Shown here: in pieces, positions 1 through 5,983 of the stretch
How positions within the stretch are numbered: position 1 is the stretch's first letter
How the letters are laid out: each line of letters begins with the position of its first letter
Assembly: GCA_023381035.1 (NCBI GenBank)
Contig: JAMCTK010000063.1
Location: 1 to 23,445, forward strand
Direction of reading: 5' to 3'
Origin: Patescibacteria group bacterium
GTDB taxonomy: Bacteria; Patescibacteria; Microgenomatia; Levybacterales; UBA12049
DNA length: 23,445 bases
Made by a program: the position numbers and the translations under genes
The notes under the pieces: model-generated
Database searches by the model: none
What the model was told of the DNA's origin: nothing
What the model saw: the letters and a program-made list of their open reading frames with translations, nothing else

Positions 1-1993
1 CTGGTTACCTTTCCATGTTCTGGAATACATCCCCACCCTAGAGGAAGCCGACAAGATGGTGGTCGGCTCTGAAACTTTCTCCGTAAGCAAACAAGGAGTT
101 GTAAGTGCGCTTGAGGGAACCGACAAAGTAATTAGAGATCCGTTCCTCTCAATAGTCGATAATTTAACGAAGGCGGTTAGTCTCGTAGAACGAAATAAAG
201 TTGCTTTAAAGTTGGTAGAACTGCGAAAAACTCATCCAGATGCGACAAAAGGACTGATCAGATTTCTATCAAATAAAGAAAACACTACTCAAGATTGGGA
301 ATCAATTAGCGTGTTTATCGGAGGTAAGGTAACGCGCTGGGCTGTACCAAAAGAATTATCTGAAGCTATGCACGCCATGAGTCCAGCAGAATCAGGTTTG
401 ATTGGTAAATTAGTGATGATGTCTTCGAAAGCATTTAAAGCTGGAACAACAAGTTTGTATTTCCCTTTCACCCTGTCCAATGCGGTCCGCGATTTTCAAA
501 CAGCGACCTTGGTTTCCAAATATGGATTTAATCCGGCAGTATGGCTGTCAGGATTTAAAGACGGACTACGTTCTGCCTTTAAGTGGGAATCGAAAGCTTA
601 TGACGAATTTATGCGTAACCAAGGCGGTTACGGTAGCTTTATCGAATCAAGTAAAGGTCTTGCTGTTGCATCGGATCAGCTATTCAGACCAAAGTGGATG
701 GAGCGGACAAAAGCTGTTATTAACCCTTTCGAGCTAATCAGTAACTTCTCCGAAGCCATAGAACTGGCGCCGAGACTTGGCATATACAAAAAAGCCCTCA
801 GTAAAGGCGCAACTCCCTTAGAAGCGGCTTTTGAAGCCAGAAATGTAACTGTAGATTTCGCCAAGGCGGGAGTAGAAGCCCGATTGATTAATATGTGGGT
901 TCCGTTTGTAAACGCACGATGGCAAGGCTTGCTAAATGTCACCCGCATAATGAAGGATAATCCTGTCCGAACTGCTGCCAGAGCTCTGGCCTTAACTGTT
1001 CTTCCGGGCATTGCTACTTATTTCTATAACGTCATGAATCATGAGGAGTTATGGGATGACATTCCACAGTGGGCAAAGGATACCTACTTCATTATTATTG
1101 TCGGTGAAGATAAAGATGAGGATGGTAATAAGGTTCCAAAAGTGATCCAGATTCCCAAGGGGGATGTTGGAACGATTTTCTTCAACCCTCTGATGTACTC
1201 GTTTGAGTATGTTCGTAAGCAGGAACCTCAGAACCTCTTCAAGCTCGGCCTAGAGTGGATGAGCCAGTTAGCTCCCGTTCCATTTACAAGAGATGGTGAA
1301 TTGTCTGCTCAAGCCTTCTTCTCCGGAGCCCTGCCACCCATTATTCGTACTCCTCTGGAAATAGCGACAAACACAAACTTCTTTACTGGATTCCCGGTGG
1401 TCCCAAGAAAACTGGAAAAGGTCGCCCCGTCAGAGCAATACGATAGCAGAACACCTGATTTGGCAATCACCATCGGCCGCGCCTTGGGAATAAGTCCCAT
1501 GAAGTTGACCCACGCAGTTTATGGATTAACTGGCAGCTTGGCCAGAGAGCTTCTTAGCCCAGCTGATGTCCTGGGACTGACAATGGATCGTTTCTATCGA
1601 ACCCAAGGCGGTGAGAAGCAACGTAGAGCCTGGGATATCAAATATGAAGCAGAAGTAGGCTACAACACTACTCGTCTGCAAATGAAGAAGCTTATAGAGG
1701 CAGGTGACATGCAGGGTGCCCAGCAAATGGCACTCAGATGGAATGAAGAAGCAGAAAAACTAACCCCGCAAGTTGTTCCGCTTTTAATGAAGGATGACCC
1801 CAAAGAAGCATCGCTGTTTCAAAGCAGCATCACCTTTAATGCCAGCGACTTACAGCGCTTATTAAAGACAACTCTTCCCGGTGGTATTCCTCAGGAAATT
1901 GATAATGATGAACAGAAATCAACACTAATTCCATTGAAGAATGGGCCCAACTCCACAGACAATCAGAGTATTAAGAGTTTGATTTATAGATAA
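1..1993 (+). CDS. Phage/mobile-element large polyvalent protein, LPD38-like C-terminal part (5' partial)
   Basis: The reading frame is open to the left edge (first full codon at position 2), so the gene starts outside the window; 663 residues are visible and it ends at TAA 1991-1993. I recognise the central region as resembling LPD38, a domain in giant polyvalent proteins of phages and integrated elements. Landmarks are a PFTLSNAVRDFQ segment, a RNVTVDFAKAG segment, then a WVPFVNARWQG segment and a hydrophobic helix (ALALTVLPGIATYFYNVM). No catalytic motif is visible in this part. In such proteins the LPD38 block usually sits near the C-terminus of very long virion or ejected proteins; that role is inference here. 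The peptidase gene starts 6 nt later and the next genes are holin-like, which supports a phage context. Base composition is visibly richer in G+C than the host genes further right. Confidence 0.7.
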   Translation, partial: WLPFHVLEYIPTLEEADKMVVGSETFSVSKQGVVSALEGTDKVIRDPFLSIVDNLTKAVSLVERNKVALKLVELRKTHPDATKGLIRFLSNKENTTQDWESISVFIGGKVTRWAVPKELSEAMHAMSPAESGLIGKLVMMSSKAFKAGTTSLYFPFTLSNAVRDFQTATLVSKYGFNPAVWLSGFKDGLRSAFKWESKAYDEFMRNQGGYGSFIESSKGLAVASDQLFRPKWMERTKAVINPFELISNFSEAIELAPRLGIYKKALSKGATPLEAAFEARNVTVDFAKAGVEARLINMWVPFVNARWQGLLNVTRIMKDNPVRTAARALALTVLPGIATYFYNVMNHEELWDDIPQWAKDTYFIIIVGEDKDEDGNKVPKVIQIPKGDVGTIFFNPLMYSFEYVRKQEPQNLFKLGLEWMSQLAPVPFTRDGELSAQAFFSGALPPIIRTPLEIATNTNFFTGFPVVPRKLEKVAPSEQYDSRTPDLAITIGRALGISPMKLTHAVYGLTGSLARELLSPADVLGLTMDRFYRTQGGEKQRRAWDIKYEAEVGYNTTRLQMKKLIEAGDMQGAQQMALRWNEEAEKLTPQVVPLLMKDDPKEASLFQSSITFNASDLQRLLKTTLPGGIPQEIDNDEQKSTLIPLKNGPNSTDNQSIKSLIYR

Positions 1994-1999
1994 ACAGCT

Positions 2000-3067
2000 A
2001 TGGCAGATATAACAAGACCAATAGAACCATTTGAACTAAACCAAGGCTTTGGAGAAAGTCCTGCAGACTATGCTCGGTTTGGACTCAAAGGACATAATGG
2101 TTGGGATTTAAAAACAAAATTTCCCGATACCCCACAAGGCTTCCGAAACATTCTCTCTTCCTGGGCATCTAAATTTTATGCGCAAGGTAACGAAGGAAAT
2201 GATGGCTTCGGTTTGTACTTTGAAGTAATCGTACAACTTTATAACACTTATAAATTAACTTACGCGCACTGTAAGTCTATTGAGAGTTTTGAGAATAAAA
2301 ACGAAGGCAACGCGATGGCCATTAGTGACAATACCGGCAATAGTACTGGTAGTCATCTGCACCTAACAGTGAAGCGAGGTCAAATCTCAAACGGTAAATT
2401 TTCAAGTGATAACTATAACAACGGATATTTTGGAGCAATTAACCCTCAGGAGTTCTTTGATGAACTCAGGAAGTATAAGAAAGAAAAAGGCACAACCTCC
2501 GCTCCTGAAGGCTGTTTGGTGCCAAACACACCCGAATGGCGAGCCAAGTACGAACAAGTAGTTTCTTCAGCAACCAAATGGGCTGATACACTCAAGATTC
2601 TAGAGATCGCAGACGACCCTAATACTACCCCAAGCGACAGAATTAAGAGTGTTGTCGGAGGGTATAAAAGTAGGGAAACTGACCTATCTAACAAGCTAAA
2701 TGAGAAGTCTATTGAACTCAGTAAAGCCAACCAAGAGATAACCAATAGAGTTGAACAAGTTGGCAGACTCGAAAAGGATTTGCTAGAGAGGGAAAAGTAC
2801 TACAAAGCCCTGATCGACGCATTAAATAAACAGCTCAAACACGGCTCAGATGCCCTCCCCTTGGCCCAGGCTCGTATAGGGGTACTGGAGGACGAGCTCG
2901 ATGAGGCTAACAAAGCTAAAGGACGGGCTCTCAACGATGCTCAACTGTATAAGAGCCAGATCGAAGCTTGCCGAAAAGGAACGCTGACTCTTACTCCTCA
3001 ACTGATTTTCTCGCTCATTGTTCAGTATCTAAGTAACAAACTGCATAAAGGAGGTGACGGAGTATGA
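2000..3067 (+). CDS. M23-family metallopeptidase, probable phage endolysin with coiled-coil tail
   Basis: This 355-residue protein has an N-terminal M23 (LytM-like) peptidase domain at about residues 8-160 that would cleave peptidoglycan cross-links. Zinc ligands visible are H32 and D36 (GHNGWD) and H121; H90 (YAH) and H119 are the likely catalytic histidines. The GNSTGSHLHL stretch matches the family's HxH signature. There is no signal peptide, as expected for a phage lysin released through a holin. Residues about 215-320 form a long charged coiled coil, followed by a short hydrophobic C-terminus that may contact the membrane or a partner. The gene starts 6 nt after the upstream stop and overlaps the holin-like gene by 4 nt (ATGA), so the set is one operon. 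A virion-associated lysin is an alternative. Confidence 0.83.
   Translation: MADITRPIEPFELNQGFGESPADYARFGLKGHNGWDLKTKFPDTPQGFRNILSSWASKFYAQGNEGNDGFGLYFEVIVQLYNTYKLTYAHCKSIESFENKNEGNAMAISDNTGNSTGSHLHLTVKRGQISNGKFSSDNYNNGYFGAINPQEFFDELRKYKKEKGTTSAPEGCLVPNTPEWRAKYEQVVSSATKWADTLKILEIADDPNTTPSDRIKSVVGGYKSRETDLSNKLNEKSIELSKANQEITNRVEQVGRLEKDLLEREKYYKALIDALNKQLKHGSDALPLAQARIGVLEDELDEANKAKGRALNDAQLYKSQIEACRKGTLTLTPQLIFSLIVQYLSNKLHKGGDGV
3047..3057 (+). promoter_or_regulatory. Strong Shine-Dalgarno of the holin-like gene
   Basis: AAAGGAGGTGA precedes the ATG at 3064 and lies inside the 3' end of the lysin gene. It contrasts with the host genes of this window, which mostly have no leader at all. Confidence 0.8.
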
Positions 3068-3285
3068 TAGTTACCAGTCCAAAATATCAACTAACGCTGG
3101 ATGATCTCAAAAAGCTCGGTACAGGCTTCGGAATAGCTTTACTCGGAGCGGCACTGACCTATTTGACCGAGCAAATTCCCAACATAGATTTCGGCCAATG
3201 GACACCTCTGGTTGTTGCCTTCTGGTCAGTTATTGTGAATACAGCCAGAAAATGGTTTACCGAAAGTAGGTATATAGAAGATTAA
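3064..3285 (+). CDS. Small holin-like membrane protein
   Basis: This 73-residue protein has one clear hydrophobic helix at about residues 18-35 and a second amphipathic or hydrophobic one at about 45-60, with a charged C-terminal tail. Size, hydrophobicity and position directly after an endolysin gene fit a holin, the pore former that lets the lysin reach the wall; no named family is recognised with certainty. The start overlaps the lysin stop (ATGA). Upstream at 3047-3057 lies AAAGGAGGTGA, an almost full complement of the 16S rRNA 3' end, ending about 7 nt before ATG. This is the strongest ribosome binding site I saw in the window. Confidence 0.6.
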   Translation: MIVTSPKYQLTLDDLKKLGTGFGIALLGAALTYLTEQIPNIDFGQWTPLVVAFWSVIVNTARKWFTESRYIED

Positions 3286-3291
3286 CTGCTT

Positions 3292-3540
3292 ATGAACGAA
3301 ACACCGGTTGATACAATCAGAATCCTTGAGCGGGTAGCCAAACTCGAAGAACGGGTTAACGGCGGACTCGGGTATGTCCAAAAAGAACTGCAGGACATTA
3401 AAGAAAATCATCTCTGCCATCTGCAGGCAGATGTAAGCGATCTGAAAGTCAAAGTAAACACATTGGCGGTAAAGGTGAGTCTGGCAGCTTCAGTGGCAAT
3501 GATCCTGGTAGACCTGATTATCCGCTACTTCTTCAAATAG
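3292..3540 (+). CDS. Small coiled-coil plus transmembrane protein (XhlA-like lysis accessory)
   Basis: This 82-residue protein has a heptad-rich soluble region at residues about 8-55 and a single C-terminal transmembrane helix (SLAASVAMILVDLIIRYFF) at about 62-80. This layout is that of haemolysin XhlA-type or DUF-type phage proteins that sit beside holin and lysin genes. The assignment rests on architecture and position, not a specific motif. It starts 6 nt after the holin-like gene and is the last gene of the rightward phage-like cassette; the convergent AbrB-type gene ends 1 nt further on. Confidence 0.5.
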   Translation: MNETPVDTIRILERVAKLEERVNGGLGYVQKELQDIKENHLCHLQADVSDLKVKVNTLAVKVSLAASVAMILVDLIIRYFFK

Positions 3541-3541
3541 A

Positions 3542-3817
3542 CTATTTGTTCTTTTTCTCTTCAGGAGCTTTTTCAGGTTTATTGTTGAATACTAGTTTGT
3601 TTAGATCATCAGTAAAACCCTTAAAGGAGTTGGCGTTAAGGACATAGAAGTAACCGGCATCAGGATTGCCGGTAAAAATGAGCGTGTCCCCAGGGTCAAT
3701 ATTCTGTGCCTTCCTGAGCTTAGCAGGAATAACAATCTGGCCACGGGAACTAACCGGAGCTGTCCCGAAGACGGTCATTCTTGGTTGAGCTTTCTTTTTT
3801 TGACTTTTATCTTTCAT
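3542..3817 (-). CDS. AbrB/MazE-type (SpoVT-AbrB) DNA-binding regulator
   Basis: This 91-residue protein carries a SpoVT-AbrB swapped-hairpin domain at about residues 18-50, shown by VSSRGQIVIPAKLRKAQNI followed by PGDTLIF. The lysine-rich N-terminus and the acidic/basic C-terminal tail are extra. Proteins of this fold bind DNA as dimers and often repress their own promoter or act as antitoxins; no toxin gene lies next to it, so antitoxin function is not supported. Upstream there is a TATAAT-like -10 (3887-3892, minus strand) followed by an inverted repeat, fitting autoregulation. It may control the converging phage-like cassette or may be a host gene at the element border. Confidence 0.8.
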   Translation of the reverse strand: MKDKSQKKKAQPRMTVFGTAPVSSRGQIVIPAKLRKAQNIDPGDTLIFTGNPDAGYFYVLNANSFKGFTDDLNKLVFNNKPEKAPEEKKNK

Positions 3818-3848
3818 AAAATTTAAGGGCCGAAAAACTACAATAATT

Positions 3849-3892
3849 CCTACAATTAAGAAAACTCTTTAATGTAGGTTGTAGGTATTATA
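3849..3892 (-). promoter_or_regulatory. Promoter with operator-like inverted repeat for the AbrB-type gene
   Basis: On the minus strand TATAAT (3892-3887) is followed downstream by an imperfect inverted repeat: CCTACAATTAAG at 3849-3860 and CTTTAATGTAGG at 3867-3878, 10 of 12 positions complementary. A further TTGTAGG copy lies at 3879-3885. The placement between -10 and start codon suggests an autoregulatory operator. No convincing -35 is visible. Confidence 0.45.
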
Positions 3893-3945
3893 CAATACAT
3901 CTTACTCGAGAGCAGCACAAGTCACAGAAAGTTACAGAAATAACC

Positions 3946-3975
3946 TTGTATAGATAGGTGTTAGTGGGGTAAAAT
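3946..3975 (+). promoter_or_regulatory. Promoter in the intergenic region, reading toward the tRNAs
   Basis: TTGTAT (3946-3951) and TAAAAT (3970-3975) are separated by 18 bp, predicting a transcript start near 3982, exactly at the first arm of the self-complementary stretch. Confidence 0.45.
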
Positions 3976-3981
3976 ATGGGA

Positions 3982-4110
3982 GTGTTAACTAGATATAGTT
4001 GCGAAAGATTTAACACCAATGTGTTCTTTAAGAGTACGAAGCTGGAGTTCCAAACTAGGCTCGATAAGAGGTCTTAGGTTCGAGCAAAGTACGGTCACCA
4101 GCTCAAACCA
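3982..4110 (+). ncRNA. Candidate structured RNA of unknown class
   Basis: No ORF covers this stretch, but it holds several nested complementary arms. GTGTT (3982-3986) can pair with AACAC (4012-4016), enclosing AACTA/TAGTT (3987-3991 with 3996-4000). The same AACAC can instead pair with GTGTT at 4021-4025, extended by AAAG (4004-4007) with CTTT (4026-4029), so two exclusive folds exist. A second domain has AGCTGG (4040-4045) pairing with CCAGCT (4098-4103), enclosing GCTCGA (4060-4065) with TCGAGC (4079-4084) and an inner TAAG/CTTA hairpin. It does not match tRNA, tmRNA, 4.5S, 5S, 6S or RNase P signatures I know. It could be a regulatory leader, a phage-derived RNA or a decayed element end. 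Confidence 0.35.
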
Positions 4111-4133
4111 CAACTAAGTAAAAACTGCATAAC

Positions 4134-4162
4134 TTTAATTTCCTGAGGTAAAATGGTAAAAT
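4134..4162 (+). promoter_or_regulatory. Promoter of the tRNA-Arg/tRNA-His pair
   Basis: TTTAAT (4134-4139), 17 bp, then an extended -10 TGGTAAAAT (4154-4162). Transcription should start at or 1-2 nt before the tRNA 5' end at 4171. An inverted repeat ATGGTA/TACCAT (4153-4158, 4162-4167) overlaps the -10. Confidence 0.55.
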
Positions 4163-4170
4163 ACCATCAT

Positions 4171-4243
4171 GCGCTTGTAGCTCAACGGATAGAGCAACTC
4201 CCTTCTAAGGAGTAGGTTGTGGGTTCGATTCCCGCCAAGCGCG
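4171..4243 (+). tRNA. tRNA-Arg(UCU)
   Basis: This is a full cloverleaf of 73 nt. The acceptor GCGCTTG pairs with CAAGCGC, the D-loop contains GG, the anticodon stem ACTCC/GGAGT closes loop CTTCTAA (anticodon TCT), and the T-loop is TTCGATT. The discriminator is G4243 and CCA is not encoded. It reads AGA codons, common in AT-rich genomes. It lies just right of the phage-like element, but the element abuts its 5' side, not the 3' side normally used for integration. Confidence 0.95.
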
Positions 4244-4264
4244 CATATTACGTAAGACATACAT

Positions 4265-4337
4265 GGTGGATGTAGTTCAACAGTAGAACGCCAGGTTGTG
4301 GACCTGGAGGTCGCGGGGGCAGCACCCGTCTTCCACC
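4265..4337 (+). tRNA. tRNA-His(GUG) with abnormal T-loop and D-loop
   Basis: The anticodon arm CCAGG-TTGTGGA-CCTGG gives anticodon GTG. The encoded G-1 (4265) opposite C73 (4337) is the histidine identity pair. The T-stem GCGGG/CCCGT is intact, but its 7-nt loop is GGCAGCA instead of TTCRANN, and the D-loop AACAGTA lacks the usual GG. The acceptor has a T-T mismatch at pair 6-67. CCA is not encoded. The gene is 21 nt after tRNA-Arg and probably co-transcribed. The identity elements suggest a working tRNA with an altered elbow; a decaying pseudogene is the alternative. Confidence 0.8.
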
Positions 4338-4362
4338 CTCAATTTCTTCATTTTTAATTTAA

Positions 4363-4872
4363 ATGTCGGTAAATATAGACAAAGATAAACTTTTTGGATC
4401 ACATGATTTTAGCCATATAGAAAGGCTTCTAAGTTATGCCAAAAGAATAAATTCAATCGTAAAAGGTAATTGGAAAATAATAGAAGCCTCAATAATGCTT
4501 CATGAATTAACAAAAAATGACCTCGAATCTACCAAAAATTATTTAACAGATTTTACGGAAGATGAAGTAACCCAAGTTAGATACTGCATTTCTAAACATT
4601 CTGATTTTCTAAATAAACCAGAATCAATTGAGGCTAAGATTGTTCAAGATTGTGATTTATTAGATATGCTTGGGGCAGTTGGAATTGCCAGAGGGTTTAT
4701 GTCAGCGGGAGAAAGAAGGTTAAGCCTAAAAGATGCAAAAGATAAATACAAAATCAAAAGGCTTACTATTTTAAATCAATTAAACCTTGGAGAATCCAAG
4801 CAATTTGCTGAAGATAAAATTGAATTTACTAAACTATTTTTTACTACAATTGACAAAGAACTGAGTTCGTAG
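4363..4872 (+). CDS. HD-superfamily hydrolase-like protein
   Basis: This 169-residue all-helical protein has the spacing of an HD-superfamily phosphohydrolase (COG1418-like). H14 and H18 lie in SHDFSH, H47-E48 in MLHELT, H79 in SKHSD, and D96/D98 in the DCDLLDMLG segment that usually supplies the last metal ligand. The defining His-Asp doublet reads His-Glu here, so metal binding may be altered. Members hydrolyse phosphate esters of nucleotides; the substrate cannot be told. It starts 25 nt after tRNA-His, has no Shine-Dalgarno, and may be read from the tRNA promoter. The next gene converges, 84 nt beyond its stop. Confidence 0.65.
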   Translation: MSVNIDKDKLFGSHDFSHIERLLSYAKRINSIVKGNWKIIEASIMLHELTKNDLESTKNYLTDFTEDEVTQVRYCISKHSDFLNKPESIEAKIVQDCDLLDMLGAVGIARGFMSAGERRLSLKDAKDKYKIKRLTILNQLNLGESKQFAEDKIEFTKLFFTTIDKELSS

Positions 4873-4956
4873 GAATTTAAAACATCACAAAAATGTCTTT
4901 GTAGAAATCTATTTCCTGAAAGGATAGGTGAAACAGAGCTTCAGAAAGATCAGTGC

Positions 4957-5526
4957 TTAGATCTTCAGAAAGCCGCGGAATCCCCGTACGGCATAAAAAG
5001 TAGGTGCAGTATTGTGATACACGAAGACATGGTCGAAACGTCGATCAACAAAGAGTGCTCCACCTAGTCTTCTAATATTAGATGGTGTTCTTATCCAGCT
5101 TGAGGTTTTAGTGTCGAATTTTCCAAGTTTCTGCAGTTCACGATATTGTTCTTCAGATAACAACTCAATGCCCATCGCAACTGCCATATCAACAGCATTA
5201 CCTGTCGGATGGATACCCTGCTTTTCTCTTTCGCTTTGCCCTTCATGGTCGTAACAAACATTTCTACGACCAATAGGACTTTCTGGTGAGCAATCGCAAA
5301 AAATATATTCACCTGTTTTTTTATCTTGACCAATAACATCCGGTTCTCCTCCAGTTTTTTCCATTTCACCAAGCGACCACAATTCTTCAGTATTAGCTTT
5401 CAGCTTTGCTTGTATTTTGTCCCATGCAATACCCTTATGGAGATTCATGTTTTTCTCAAAGCGGGATTTCAATGATTTAAGTAGCTCTTCACTTTGTTTT
5501 GGTGATAATTCTTTTTTGTTTTTCAT
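4957..5526 (-). CDS. DUF4256 family protein
   Basis: This 189-residue protein matches what I know of DUF4256, a family near this length. Recognisable segments are WSLGEMEKTGGEPDVIG, FCDCSPESPIGRRNVCYD, GNAVDMAVAMGIELLSEEQY and a C-terminal FYAVRGFRGFLKI. The function of the family is unknown. No membrane segment or signal peptide is seen. It follows the small orphan gene at 5539-5841 by 12 nt on the same strand and is probably transcribed with it. The direct repeat CTTCAGAAAG (4939-4948 and 4962-4971) straddles its 3' end. Confidence 0.8.
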   Translation of the reverse strand: MKNKKELSPKQSEELLKSLKSRFEKNMNLHKGIAWDKIQAKLKANTEELWSLGEMEKTGGEPDVIGQDKKTGEYIFCDCSPESPIGRRNVCYDHEGQSEREKQGIHPTGNAVDMAVAMGIELLSEEQYRELQKLGKFDTKTSSWIRTPSNIRRLGGALFVDRRFDHVFVYHNTAPTFYAVRGFRGFLKI

Positions 5527-5538
5527 GTTTGAATGTTT

Positions 5539-5841
5539 TCATTTGTCTTCTCTCCAGCTAAATCCTCTTACCACACTTAAAAAAATAGGATGGAATATTC
5601 TTACGGGAGATCCGTTATTTATCTCATCTTTCGCCAAAGTTCTAGTGCTGGAATAAATTTGGCTGCCATCTTTTATGTCTAATGTCATAGCAGTAATATG
5701 ATCCCCATCCACAATTGATGCGGTATGAGTTAGGCTCCAATTACCAACGACAGTTCTATCCACGAATACATCGTTCGGACTAGCGATCGCCTTTCTGGAT
5801 AAAGGTATCTTTCCCATTCTCCATTGTGTTTCGATTGTCAT
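5539..5841 (-). CDS. Hypothetical protein, 100 residues
   Basis: I do not recognise this protein. It is soluble, with beta-strand-like alternating segments (SLTHTASIVDGDHITAMTLDI) and no signal peptide. ATG 5841 lies 6 nt after an extended -10 (TGTTAACAT, box 5853-5848, minus strand), which supports both the start and a leaderless transcript. It appears to be the first gene of a two-gene unit with the DUF4256 gene. Confidence 0.5.
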   Translation of the reverse strand: MTIETQWRMGKIPLSRKAIASPNDVFVDRTVVGNWSLTHTASIVDGDHITAMTLDIKDGSQIYSSTRTLAKDEINNGSPVRIFHPIFLSVVRGFSWREDK

Positions 5842-5946
5842 GGTCGTATGTTAACACAAAAAATTTAAAATTAAAATAATAATCATTTGATAAGAAAGTA
5901 ATAAAATTTTGTAGAGACACCAAAAGCAATATACTATCCTATAGCA

Positions 5947-5975
5947 TTGCAATTTAAAACTAATTCTGGTATTAT
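5947..5975 (+). promoter_or_regulatory. Promoter of the dCTP deaminase/dUTPase-like gene
   Basis: TTGCAA (5947-5952), 17 bp, then extended -10 TGGTATTAT (box 5970-5975). The predicted start of transcription falls at the ATG at 5984. Confidence 0.7.
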
Positions 5976-5983
5976 TTATGTCC

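Noticed and set aside
676..1011. Antisense 111-residue ORF
   Set aside because: It is a shadow of the polyvalent protein gene, with no promoter and no recognisable domain. The same applies to other antisense ORFs such as 5091-5372 and 8962-9273.
3542..3817. Toxin-antitoxin pair involving the AbrB-type gene
   Set aside because: No small toxin-like ORF (MazF, PIN or RelE type) is adjacent on the same strand.
3985..4002. CTAGATATAGTTG resembling the S element of group I introns (AAGATATAGTC)
   Set aside because: The preceding P, Q and R elements are missing, and no split gene or exon flanks were found.
4040..4106. Possible tRNA-like gene (GGTTCGAGC and a closing AGCTGG/CCAGCT stem)
   Set aside because: The T-stem does not pair around the TTCGAGC loop, there is no anticodon arm of 5 plus 7 nt, and the acceptor is 6 bp without the usual spacing. 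Kept only as an unspecified RNA candidate.
4171..4243. tRNA-Arg(UCU) as the attachment site of the phage-like element
   Set aside because: The element lies on the 5' side of the intact tRNA, and no duplicated tRNA 3' end was seen to the left within the window. The far element end is outside the window, so it cannot be tested.
4939..4971. Direct repeat CTTCAGAAAG as a possible terminator or mobile-element mark
   Set aside because: There are only two 10-nt copies, no stem with a T-run, and no flanking element genes.
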